This document shows positions 54,758 to 64,000 of a stretch of DNA of 64,000 nt, one piece after another. A program made the translations under genes and the position numbers. The stretch is from positions 109,809,741 through 109,873,740 of the forward strand of contig CM041465.1 in the NCBI GenBank assembly GCA_023213395.1, given 5' to 3'. How positions within the stretch are numbered: the stretch's first letter is position 1; the number at the start of each line of letters is the position of its first letter. Source of the stretch: Cycas panzhihuaensis. Its lineage: Eukaryota > Cycadophyta. The notes under the pieces were generated by a model, which was given only the letters and a program-made list of their open reading frames with translations, did no database searches and had not been told where the DNA came from.

Positions 54758-55560
54758 GTAGGAAACCCTATAAAGTTTATATAAGCTACTATCTTCATGT
54801 GTTATTATAATGAACTATCTAGTAGTATGCTATGCGATTATACAGATGCTATGGATGAAAAAGACATCTAAGTTTTCCTTATCAATTTAGCTAAAAGAGA
54901 GCAAGTTTATCTTCATGCCTAGAAGTAGAAATATATTATTTATATGCTGCCAAATTTTAGAGTCCTTCAAAGTAATGGCATCCCTTCTAATTTTAGTTAT
55001 ATTATAAGTGAGATTATCTCCAAATGTTTGGTTTGAGCTCTAATTAGGTAAGTCTCCTCTAGTAGGTTTTCAATGCATATCATGTGCCATTTGGCACCTG
55101 AATCTAATAACCAAGAATTGTCATCATGTTGGGATGATACACTTACAAAGAACAAGTTCTAGGAGGAGGGTTGAGAATCAACCATATTGCCTTCTTATTG
55201 TATATTTTGGTTATTCCGTAGAGTTCTTAGTGTTATGATTTGGTTAGGCTAAGACAATATATCTCTCAATAATATTATGTTTCATCCATTTTAGGTCAAG
55301 ATTGAAAGAAATAAGAACCTATGAGAACCTAAGGACCACCTTTACTAACTCCTAAGAAGGAGTCTCTACTTGATTATGTCATTTAGTTTGAACATGATTG
55401 TAACAATAGAGGGCTAGGATATGAAAAAGAGGTACAAGGATTCACTAGCTTACATAAGTAAGTAGAGGGGTTCTAAGCTTAGAATTATACTGATAATACT
55501 TTTGTTTCATTTTATAAGTTCTTTTCCTTAAATTATTTTGACTTTTTGAGTCTACTCTAA
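54758..55560 (-). pseudogene. copia3 gag end and protease remains
   Basis: The minus strand at about 55130-55075 encodes DDNSWLLDSGAKWHMICIEN, the copia protease start with catalytic Asp-Ser-Gly intact (SWLLDSGAxxHM). Sequence below it, down to 54758, is the decayed rest of protease toward the pre-integrase region. Sequence above it (55560-55130) is gag tail with no recoverable zinc knuckle. It joins 40220 once gypsy3 is removed. Confidence 0.72.
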
Positions 55561-55958
55561 TAAAGGAAAAAAAGAAGTAATGGAAGAATTATATGTTTCT
55601 AAACGATACAAAAGAGATAATAATAACATAATAAGAACTAATTACTCTTCCAAACCAAAAAAAGAAAATAAACTATGTATGTTTTTTTTTAAGAATAAAA
55701 CTTACATACAACAAAAGAATTACTATCGTCTAAAACACACTCTCTTTAAATACATAAAGGGGTATGAGACGTAAATCATATATACAACTTGATGGAAGTG
55801 TAAATAATATGTAAAATCTATGCTATATCATTTAAATTATGTGTATATTCTTTTTAATTTTGATGGTAATTTTAATGAAAATAAAAGGTTTCAAATATGA
55901 TTTAAGCTACTAACAAATGACATGCTGTCCATAAAATTAACATGCAACTAATGAGATG
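55561..55958. other. Unassigned AT-rich stretch between copia3 and copia4
   Basis: No supported gene; the short open frame 55580-55774 is low-complexity Lys/Asn-rich and unconvincing. It may hold copia3's lost 5' part. The five bases before copia4's LTR are AGATG (55954-55958). Confidence 0.5.
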
Positions 55959-56615
55959 TGTCAGATAATGTGACAACAATATTTTGAAGGCAAAAATTTT
56001 GATAGATTGGTACTTTGATTTTCCCCCCCAGCTTTCATAGGGGGATCTAAGGGGCAGGAGCCCCCCTTAGGTGAAAGATGCAGGGTTGGACAGAACCCCC
56101 CCACAAAGAGGGGGTTTAAGGGTGGTAGCCCCCAATCTAAAAAACTAACACTATAAAACATACTAATTTGTAAAGAGAATCAGGGATGCTCATTCAAAAT
56201 ACCCTAGATTTGATGGTCAAGATTTATGCCTTGTATGAGTCTCTCATATAACCTAATTTAGGGTGTTTTTTTATTATGTTAATGGTATTCGATGTATTGG
56301 ATAGATTGTGAGGAGTAGGGAAGATGGTTATCATTGTTGTAAGTATTCTTCTACAAATTATATATATTTCTCCATTCTTAGATAATAAAAAGTTTGATAC
56401 CTTTCCTATGTGGATGTTTCCCTAACACACTAATAGAGTTTCACCATGTTATATGTAGTGTATATGTGATGCTTTAGCTTTCTACTTTATTAATTGTATT
56501 ATCTATTATTTAAGAACTTGCATGTTAAATTTTAATTTTAGTTCTTATAACTAGTTGCAAAATAATTTAGATCTTAGTAGTAGTTTCTAGTTATTGGGAC
56601 CTCATTTTGCCAACA
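55959..56615 (+). repeat. copia4 5' LTR
   Basis: About 657 bp, running TGTCAGATAATGTGACAACA to GCCAACA. It matches the 3' LTR from 60566 over about 470 bp, including the shared TATATATATTTCTCCATTCT block. A C-tract/G-tract pair (56096-56115, five or more C, 7-8 bases, five G) is conserved in the 3' LTR. Confidence 0.82.
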
Positions 56616-56618
56616 AGC

Positions 56619-56630
56619 TGTATTAGAGCC
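56619..56630 (+). other. copia4 primer-binding site (initiator Met tRNA)
   Basis: TGTATTAGAGCC three bases after the LTR; the usual TGGTATCAGAGCC with one G missing and one C-to-T change. Confidence 0.72.
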
Positions 56631-56689
56631 ACTTTTATTTTTACAATAAGTTTGTGAAGATTTTAGTGCCAGTTTTTTTTATACCAAAT

Positions 56690-57450
56690 AGTAAAACTAG
56701 TGAGTACAAAGTTTGAGGCAGAGAAATTTAATGGCAAGAACAGCTTCAAGTTATAGAAGTTGAAAGTGTATGATTTTCTGTTGCAATAGGGATTGTATAG
56801 AACTCTTGTAGGAAAATTAAAGAAACCTATAGGAATGAACAATGATGAATGGGATGATCTAGACAAAAGGACTCTTAGCACAATATGATTGTGTTTGCTA
56901 CATAAAATTTTATTTAACATCATAGGGGGGAAGATAGCAGTAGAATTATGGACTTAATTAGAAGGCTTATATATGACCAAATTAGTGATGAATAAAATCT
57001 ACTTGAAGAGGTAGCTATACTCATTGCAGATAAAGGAAGGTATACAAATTTTTAATCTTTTAAATATTTTTAATACTCTTATTTACTGGTTGGATAGTAT
57101 TAATATCATAATTAAGAATGATGATAAGGTTGTTATCTTATTATATTCATGACTGAAATCTTGGGATATTATTGTCACTTTAATTAGTTTTAGCACTACA
57201 GATAAATTAAACTATGATTTTGTTATTAGTTCTTTGCTAATGGAAGATGCAAGAAGGAAGTTTAGTCATAAAACCTCTATACCAAAAATTATGATAATAA
57301 GGGGTAGAATAATTGAGAGAGGACAAAGCTCTAGGGACACATCAAGGTCAAAGTTAAAAGGCAAGAAGAGTAAGCTCAAATGTTGGCACTACAATAAGAT
57401 AAGTCACCTCAAGAAGGATTGCTATAAAAGGAAGGAGTTCTAAAAAAAGG
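56690..57450 (+). pseudogene. gag: copia4 gag
   Basis: Matches the copia-type gag: KFEAEKFNGKNSFKL, KLKVYDFLLQ, GLYRTLVGKLKKPIGMNNDE and LEGLYMTKLVMNKIYLK at about 56705-57010, with stops at Trp, Gln and Arg positions. The 69-codon stretch 57234-57443 ends in the zinc knuckle KCWHYNKISHLKKDCYKRKE (57378-57437). Its first Cys, His and last Cys are present, but the second Cys is Tyr. Confidence 0.83.
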
Positions 57451-57476
57451 AAGATCTTACTTAGGAGATTAATCAA

Positions 57477-57809
57477 ATGGAGTCAAATCAAGGTACAAAT
57501 GATGATGTCTTAATTACTTATAATATTTCCCATTATCATCATGATTGGTTATTAGATTTAGGTTCTTCACACCATATATGTCTACACAAGAGTTGGTTTT
57601 TATCATACCAACCTCTTGATGGTGGTTATATACTTATGGGAAATAAACTTTCCTGTAAGATAGTGGGCATTGGTAGCATCAGAATTAAAATGTTTGATAT
57701 TATAATAAAAACATTGGCTAAAGTAAGATATATACCTAATCTAAAAGGGAATATGATTTTCTTGGGTGAATTAGATTCTAATGGTTATAAGTACATAGGT
57801 CATAAATGA
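57477..57809 (+). pseudogene. copia4 aspartic protease
   Basis: A 110-codon open frame. WLLDLGSSHHICLHKSWFLS has the catalytic motif as Asp-Leu-Gly instead of Asp-Ser-Gly. It goes on through VGIGSIRIKMFDIIIKTLAK and VRYIPNLKGNMIFLGELDSN, the standard copia protease layout. It is the cleanest piece of copia4. Confidence 0.85.
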
Positions 57810-58600
57810 GTGTTAAAGGTGTCAAATGGTACCTTGGTTGTTATGAAAGCCTTAAAGAAAAAGAACCTTTACATTTTAGTGGGAAGTACAGATATTAATT
57901 ATGTAACTACAACATCAAAGACTATAGAAGATCCAACTTAGTTATGGCATCAGAGACTTTGGCACATAAATGAGAGAGGACTTAAGATGCTGATGAACTA
58001 TAAGTTACTTTCTAACTTGCATCTTTCAGATTTGACTTTTTATAAATATTGTATTTTTAGAAAGTAATATAAACTCAGGTTTAAAGTAGGGAATCACACT
58101 AGTAAAGGTGTTCTAGATTATATACATTCAGATGTGTGAGAAACAACCCCTATAATATCTTATAGAGGATCATTATACTTTTTCATATTTATAGATGATT
58201 ACTCTAGAAAGGTATGGGTCTATTTTTTAAAAAGAAAATCTAAAGTTTTTAATATGTTTAAGTAGTTTAAGGCTTTGGTTAAGAAGAGCACCAGTAGAAT
58301 AATTAAATATTTAAGAACTAATAATGGAAGTGAGTTCAACTCCTTAGAGTTTGAGAACTATTATAGAGAAGTTAGGATCAAAAGGCACAAGACCACTAGC
58401 CATACTCTGTAGTAGAATGACATAGCTAAGTGCATAAACATGACATTCTTAAAAAGAGTGAGAAGCATGTTGAGTAATACAGAAGTGAAGTAGGTCTTAT
58501 GAGTAAAAGCTATTCAAACAACTTGTTATTTGGTAAATAAGTCACCATCACTTGCAATAGACTACATGATTCTTAAAGAGGTATGGATTGGACATCCATA
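57810..58600 (+). pseudogene. int: copia4 integrase
   Basis: The pre-integrase region is near 57942 (LWHQRLWHINERGLKML). The core follows: DYIHSDV with the first Asp, [20 protein letters not shown], and YLRTNNGSEF where the second Asp is Asn. The Glu-bearing segment near 58410-58440 is lost among stops. Several in-frame TAG/TAA codons sit where Trp or Gln is expected. Not functional. Confidence 0.78.
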
Positions 58601-60540
58601 TGACTATTCAAATTTGATGCTTATGCCTTGACTAATAAAAGTCAACATTTAAAGTTATACCCAAAAACTAAGAGATGTATCTTTGTTGGTTATGGTGATA
58701 GAGATAGTATAAAGGGATATAGGTTATGGGATCCTACTACCTATAAAATCACTATTAACATAGATGTTATGTTTGATAAATCTCTCTTTCTAAAATTAGA
58801 CAGTGTACAAGTTAAAATAAAATGGAAGAATAAAGCTTAACATCAATAGGTCAAGCTTGAGACCTAGCTATATTTATAAATAAAAATGCAAGAAGTGCTT
58901 TCTAAAGATGAATCTGCAGTAGATTTATAGGAGTATGTGGATACTTCTCTACTAATTATTAGAAGATCTACATGAGTCAGTAATCCACCTAATATGTACA
59001 ACCCTTTTATTTCTATTATTTTGGTTTCTAATGATGGTAAGCCTACATGCTATCAGGAAGTAGTGGATAATATCCATAGTGAGAAGTGGAAGAGGGTTAT
59101 ATAGGAAGAGATAGATGCTTTGAAGAAAAATAACTCATGGGACTTAGTAGAACTTCCACATGGTAGAAAGACTATTGGTTGTAGGTGGGTTTTTAAGAAG
59201 AAAATAGATGTTGATAGAAAGGTTGATAAATAGAAGACAAGACTGGTGACTAAAGGCTTTTCATAGGAAACACGTATTAATTTTCATGAGTTCTTTTTAC
59301 CAATTATTAAATTTATTTCAATTTGAATTTAGTTATTATTGGTAGCTTTTCTCGATTTAGAGTTAGAGAAGTTAGATGTAAAATATTTTTTTTGCATGGA
59401 GATTTAGATACGAAGATCTATATGGATCAACCAGAAGGGTTTGCACAGTATGGTAGGAAAAGACTTATTTATAGGCTCAAGAAATCATTATATGGCCTAA
59501 AGTAATCACCTAGGCAATGGTATAAGAAGTTTTTTACCTTAATGGAAAGCCAAGATTTCAAAAGAAGTGAGTATGATTATTGTCTGTACTTTAAATTCTT
59601 AGATAATGACTTATTTATTATCTTAGTATTATATATTGATGAGATGCAAGTTACAAGTAAAAGTATAGTAGAAATTAGCAAGTTAAAGGCTCGATTAGCT
59701 AGGACTTTTTATATGAAGGATCTAGGAGATACAAAATAAATCTTAGACATGGAGATACATAGAGACGGGAAAAATGATAAGCTATGGTTATCACAACAGA
59801 TATATTTGGAGAACGTGCTAACCAGACTTGGTATGAAAAATGTGAAACTAGTAAGTATCAGGTTGGATTCTCATTTCAAGATTTCTTCGTGTATAAGTCA
59901 TAGTAATGAAGAAGAAAAAGATTATATGTCTTGTGTACCTTATGCTAATGTAGTAGAAAGTTTGATGCATGTCATGGTATGTATAAGACTTAACATTTCA
60001 TATGCAATTAGTGTAGTTAGCAGGTTTATGGAAAATCTAGGAAAGAAACATTGGGCAATAGTAAAATAGATGCTTTAGTATTTGAGAGGTACAAGTAACT
60101 ATTGTATTACCTTTAGTGGTATAGGTAATCAGGTTTGTAGATATGTTAATTCAAACTTTACAAGAGATTTAGATAAAAGAATATTTACTTGAGGTTATGT
60201 GTTTACTCTTATAAATGGTCTGGTTAATTAGATGTTAAAATTACAAAGTACAATTGTATCATCAACTATAGAAGTAGAACATGTTACTATAACATATACT
60301 TATAAGGAAGCAATCTGGTTATAGGGTCTATTGGTTAAGATTGGAAGGAAATAGGAAATGGTAAAGGTGTTTTATGATAGTCAAAATGCCATTTACTTAG
60401 TAAATAATCCAACTTATCATAATAGGTCAAAGTATATTACTCTTAAGTACCATTTTATTAAACAAGTTATGGAAGCAGGTGGAGTGGCACTTGAGAAGGT
60501 TAATATATAAAAGATAATGAATAGTCTAGGAAAGGTATCA
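58601..60540 (+). pseudogene. copia4 reverse transcriptase and RNase H
   Basis: 58628-58840 is the integrase/RT linker lead (YPKTKRCIFVGYGDRDSIKG). RT: NNSWDLVELPHGRKTIGCRW (about 59125-59190), LHGDLDTKIYMDQPEGFAQY (59395), LIYRLKKSLYGLK, then LVLYIDEMQVTSK near 59620, where YVDD reads Tyr-Ile-Asp-Glu, so the second catalytic Asp is Glu. 59749-60069 continues with WLSQQIYLENVLTRLGMKNV and YAISVVSRFMENLGKKHWAI. The RNase H remains and tail (VNSNFTRDLDKR, YDSQNAIYLVNN, HFIKQVMEAGGV) run to about 60520 with stops. Frameshifts are few; nonsense dominates. Confidence 0.85.
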
Positions 60541-60565
60541 GGTAAATTATTATCAAGGTGGATAT

Positions 60566-61035
60566 TATTAGATAATATAACAAATATTTTAGAGGCAAAA
60601 ATTTTAATAGGTTGGTGGTGTAGTTTCTGCCCTAAACTTCCGTAGGGGGATCCAAGGTGGGTGGGAGTGCCCCTTGGCTAGGAGATGTAAGAGGCACTAG
60701 AAAGCCCCCATAAAGAGGGGGTTCAAGGGAATTAGCCCCCAACCCAAAAAGCTAGTACTATAAAACATTCTAAACTATAAAGAGAATTGGGTTCATTCAT
60801 TATGACTTATATGACTCTCTTATATAGCCTAATTTAGGGTGTTTTTCATTATGTTGATGGTATTCGATGTATTGTGAAGAGTAGGTTAGCTGGTTGTTAT
60901 TGCTGTGAGTATTTTGCTATAAATTATATATATTTCTCTATTCTTGGATAATAAAAAGATCAATACCTTTCCTGCGTAGATGTTTCCCTACCACACTGCT
61001 ATGATTTTAGTACATTATATCTGGTATATATTGTT
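60566..61035 (+). repeat. copia4 3' LTR, truncated
   Basis: It begins TATTAGATAATATAACAAAT (TG decayed to TA) right after the polypurine tract TCAAGGTGGATAT (about 60553-60565). It aligns with 55959 onward until about 61035. The last 140 bp or so of the 5' LTR have no match beyond that point. Confidence 0.78.
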
Positions 61036-63129
61036 TCACCAAAACTTGGCCTTCTTAGTTATATTTGGATCATGTTGGTAAATTGATGTATGTTAATTCT
61101 ATTTGATAGATTAGGCCTTATTTTATTGAAGTGATATATGATTTTTTATTGATAAAATGTAATGAATGTTGATATGGCTTATATTCCTATTATTCTACTA
61201 ATGACAAACTATGGCAATAGAGTTTTCTTTATGACTAATTTAACCCCATACTTCTTTCAGAGTTTGTTGTTTTTAACTTGCTTAAGATTTCACCTATATT
61301 TTCTTCATTTGTTATTTTTTGGGCCTGTACTTAATGTATTTCACCTCACTTTGGGCTTCGTTACTCTTTGATGAAATCATTTTTGTGATTAAATACAAAT
61401 TTTTATCATTTTTTGATCAAATTTTCACTTTACTAAAATCATATTTTTCACCCTATCAAAAGCGCGACTGATTATATTTTTAAAATAAAATCACGTTTTT
61501 GGTAGGTGAAAAATGTGACCGATCACATTTTTCGCTGTCATGCAATAAAAAATTAGGTTAGTGTACTAAGATTTTACATGCCACTGCCTAGATTTAATGG
61601 GATTTAGTTCTCTTGATGCCCAAAAGTATTAAGAGAGTCATTGTGGATAAAAATTAGAGAAGGAGAAGTGATTCTTGCTCTAGTGTTATGAGATTTTATG
61701 AACTTTTTGAGAATTCTTGAGGGCTGCTATTATGACTTTGAAGACTTGATTTTCTAAAGTTATTGGGTAAAATCTCAAAGAAGTTTTGTTGATGTGTCAT
61801 TGCTACTCGATTGTCGATGGTTTAGACTTCCTTTTTCCTGGATCTTCATCAATTTATACTTCAAACTTCTCTTAATTTGGTAAGATCTTTCCTATTAGCT
61901 TTCAAGTTTATTTCATGGAGTTTTGAAGGTAACTCTGGCTCAGAATTATTTCTTTGCATTGGTTGATTGCTATTGTACTTTTATTTAGATATTTGTTATT
62001 AAAATATATGCTAAAAGGTCTACCTTTTGTGGGATTCCTTAAGGAAAGACTAGGGTGGGACATGGTCATATCTCCATCATACATCTAGCTACTCCTTCCT
62101 ACTCTCTCATAATAGCTTATATTTCAGTTAGATTACCATTCTCGTTTGGCGTTGTTTGGCCTTTTTGGATTGTTGATGCTTTCTTCTTTGCTCTTGTTTT
62201 GAAGGAAAGTATGTGGAAAAGTTAGTTAAGTGAAAAGAAAACTAACATTCTAAGGCATTATTTACAATAAGAAAGAAATACTTCTCTTATATTTACATTT
62301 GCATGTACTTTTATTTTCAAGTTGGCTCTTGTATCTTGAGAATGAAAAGTTGATGGTGTTATTTGATTAAAGTATCTCTGATTTCTAATTTTATATTTGG
62401 TTCAAGAATTCCTTTTAGAGCTCTTACTATTCCAATTATAATAGAACCTTTGGTGGTTAATCTTGCATGGATTATTGTTTAGATTTATGACTTATCTATC
62501 ACCTCATAGGTCTAAAAATTATCAGAAAAAGAGTAGTAGTTTCTTTCAAGAATCTCTCTTTTTGTATATTATTTCATCACCTTTAAAAGATTTAGTTACA
62601 TGCATCAAGATTAGAGTATATTAACTAGTCTTGCATGTACTTTAATCCCTTTTGAAAGGAAATTTACATAAAAAATTCTTATGGTTATTTTCTAATTTTG
62701 AATAGTATCATCTGTTTTGAAGTAAAGTGTGCATGTAGGAAAGCTATCTTATAGTTACATGTGTGTCTTTTATTTTGAAAAAAAATAATAATAATGAAAA
62801 GGACTTTTATGTACAGTTTCTAGTTCATTTACTCTTTCTTTCATAAGAAAAAATAAATAAAAAGATTGATATGAGTTGATCTTCTAGTTTCTTTGGTTAT
62901 ATTGTTTCACTCTCTTGACTTCACATCTTTGTAACCTTATCACAACCTTGAAACCAAAACAAGATAAATTATTTTTTCTATTAGCTTACCCTCTCATGTA
63001 TCTTAGTAAAACTCAAAAGGTTGAAATGATTATATGAGAGAAGTCCCTAGGAAAGATATTAAAGATATTGTAAGTACAACTCTAAACTTAGAACTCATTT
63101 CTCAAGCCATGTAGGTTAGTAGATTTCAT
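61036..63129. other. Unassigned AT-rich region
   Basis: No supported gene. The 69-codon open frame 61162-61371 is hydrophobic and low-complexity and matches nothing I know. It contains a small foldback (61440-61517) and T-rich tracts. It may be old repeat DNA or real intergenic sequence. Confidence 0.55.
61440..61517. repeat. Small imperfect inverted repeat
   Basis: Left arm CATATTTTTCACCCTATCAA (61440) pairs with right arm TTTTGGTAGGTGAAAAATGTG (61497-61517), with about 35 bases between. The centre has a short TATTTTAAAATA palindrome. It could be a MITE remnant, but no flanking duplication was identified. Confidence 0.55.
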
Positions 63130-63440
63130 TGAAAGAGATTAATGTCTCAAGGTTATTTGTGTAGATTAATTATATGATCTTAGGATATATTGTTAGCATT
63201 AGTCTCTTAATGAAATTCACTTTATGTGCATTTAAATATAATTTTGAGTTCATGTCATTAGGTAAGAAAATCATAACCCTAATGCTCACCCTCAATAATA
63301 AAAGGTGAAATCTCAAGGAGGGAGTAATTATTCATTCTCACCTCCAAGCTTGCTCTCATATCTTGTTTCATCTCTTTTTTATTCTCCATTGCCATTATGT
63401 GTATTTGAGTGATTTATTCCCTAGATCCATCCATCCTTCA
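63130..63440 (+). repeat. copia5 5' LTR
   Basis: About 311 bp, running TGAAAGAGATTAATGTCTCA to CCATCCATCCTTCA, followed by a primer site. It resembles the copia2 LTR in start (TGAAAxGGATTAATG), in CCCTAATGCTC, in the TTCATTCTCACCTCC segment and in the TTCA-TG-TGGTAT junction. It is therefore a related family. The rest of the element lies right of the window. Confidence 0.82.
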
Positions 63441-63442
63441 TG

Positions 63443-63454
63443 TGGTATCAAAGC
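63443..63454 (+). other. copia5 primer-binding site (initiator Met tRNA)
   Basis: TGGTATCAAAGC two bases after the LTR, the same spacing as in copia2; one G-to-A change from TGGTATCAGAGC. Confidence 0.83.
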
Positions 63455-64000
63455 TATAAGGGGATCTTTCACTCCATTCCACTTGCATAGAGTCATTTTG
63501 CCTCTCCTTCACCTTCAATATAAAGTATTGAGAGTGCATTCATTATTTTTAACATTTTGAGAGCTTAAAATTATAGTACTTTGTATGTTGATACTTTATA
63601 TATGTATGAAAATATTTATAGGTAAAAAATATAGGTTTTTAAAGTTGTTCAACTACCGGAATAGTCCTAAAAGCATTAAAGGCCCAAAATTTTATAAAAA
63701 AATTTGACCATCTCAGATTTTGATGAAATTTGGTATGAAAGTTCATCTTGACTAGAGGATCATTTTTGTATTCTAAAGAAACTTTAGATTTATCATAAAA
63801 TAGTGAGTTTTGGCTATGACAAAAAATGGTAAAATTTGTGGATAAGTGATTTAAGGCACTTTTCCTAATGAAATCCTTTAATTATTAGCTAAAACTCTAA
63901 AAGGTTTATTAAGGGATCTAGTGCATTTATGTCTTAGGATCAATTTAAGATAAATATCATCAAATTTCATTCATTGATTAGTGAGATCTATGCAATTTTC
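63455..64000 (+). other. copia5 leader, cut by the window edge
   Basis: Untranslated leader by analogy with the 2-kb leader of copia2. No gene seen. It contains TGATGAAATTTGGTATGAAAG-type sequence, possibly akin to the duplicated block in the copia2 leader, but the match is weak. Confidence 0.55.

Larger units (their letters stand above)
36901..55560 (-). mobile_element. copia3: minus-strand Ty1/copia, split by gypsy3
   Basis: The left piece (40220 down to about 37335) contains, in minus-strand order, pre-integrase, integrase, RT and RNase H. The right piece (about 55560 down to 54758) contains gag and protease. Removing gypsy3 puts them in the correct copia order. Coordinates span the nested element; copia3's own sequence is 36901-40220 and 54758-55560. 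LTRs were not identified on either side, so both ends are approximate. Gln-to-stop changes are common, as in copia1. Confidence 0.78.
55959..61035 (+). mobile_element. copia4: decayed Ty1/copia element
   Basis: It has a 5' LTR, primer site, gag, protease, integrase, RT, RNase H, polypurine tract and a 3' LTR that seems truncated near 61035. Order and orientation are standard. It is AT-rich and broken by many stops, but longer pieces survive than in copia1. The 3' LTR matches only the first two thirds of the 5' LTR, so something replaced or deleted its end. Confidence 0.85.

Noticed and set aside
40216-54762. Clean five-base target duplication for gypsy3
   Set aside because: Left CTAAG and right GTAGG agree at only three of five positions. 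The insertion is supported instead by the interrupted copia3 on both sides.
61162-61371. Small hydrophobic ORF as a membrane peptide gene
   Set aside because: AT-rich and Phe/Leu-rich by composition; no start context, no relative and no neighbouring gene to support it.
1-64000. Integrated pararetrovirus or endogenous virus
   Set aside because: No movement protein or caulimovirus coat motifs. Every RT found lies within a normal copia or gypsy order with LTRs or tRNA primer sites.
1-64000. tRNA, rRNA or host protein-coding genes
   Set aside because: No cloverleaf-forming tRNA with A and B boxes was recognised, no rRNA similarity was seen, and every long conserved frame belongs to a retrotransposon.

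Overview
The window is plant nuclear DNA made almost entirely of nested LTR retrotransposons. I see no host gene, no rRNA or tRNA gene, and no bacterial or organellar gene. Evidence for a vascular plant is the two families present: Ty1/copia elements primed by initiator-Met tRNA (TGGTATYARAGC sites), and Ty3/gypsy elements with 2.6-2.8 kb LTRs whose gag, pol and extra genes match the Tat lineage. The species cannot be named from this sequence. Every coding region is broken by stops or frameshifts, so all are annotated as pseudogenes.

Layout. 1-5109: 5' end of a minus-strand gypsy element (LTR plus gag; the rest lies left of the window). It sits inside 5110-12152, the 3' half of a plus-strand copy of the same family (antisense plant-mobile-domain gene, second RNase H, 3' LTR). 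12153-18600: unassigned AT-rich DNA holding copia1 (12321-17483) and a 59-bp tandem repeat. 18601-22023 and 32227 to about 36900: one old, decayed minus-strand gypsy element (gypsy4) split by copia2 (22024-32226, duplication CAATG). A gypsy solo LTR (29566-32119, duplication ACCTC) is in turn inserted in copia2's 3' LTR. About 36.9-40.2 kb and 54.76-55.56 kb: minus-strand copia3, split by the full-ended gypsy3 (40221-54757). 55959 to about 61035: plus-strand copia4. 61036-63129: unassigned AT-rich DNA. 63130-64000: 5' LTR, primer site and leader of copia5, which continues off the right edge.

The most interesting content is the 3' part of the gypsy family, present twice (5110-9359 and 47297-51987). 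Beyond the normal end of pol it carries two extra genes facing away from each other: an antisense gene resembling the plant mobile domain family, and a sense second RNase H of the archaeal type. Between them lies a conserved intergenic block with a TATA box aimed at the RNase H and, in inverted orientation, a module matching part of the LTR U3, aimed at the antisense gene. Both copies of the RNase H have Asn where the first catalytic Asp belongs. Gypsy3 has lost reverse transcriptase and the integrase core but keeps this two-gene block and both LTRs, so it is a non-autonomous derivative.

How the genes would have worked together: gag makes the particle, protease processes it, RT/RNase H copies the RNA from a tRNA primer, and integrase inserts the copy. 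The roles of the antisense protein and the second RNase H in the family are not settled, and nothing here shows that they are expressed today.
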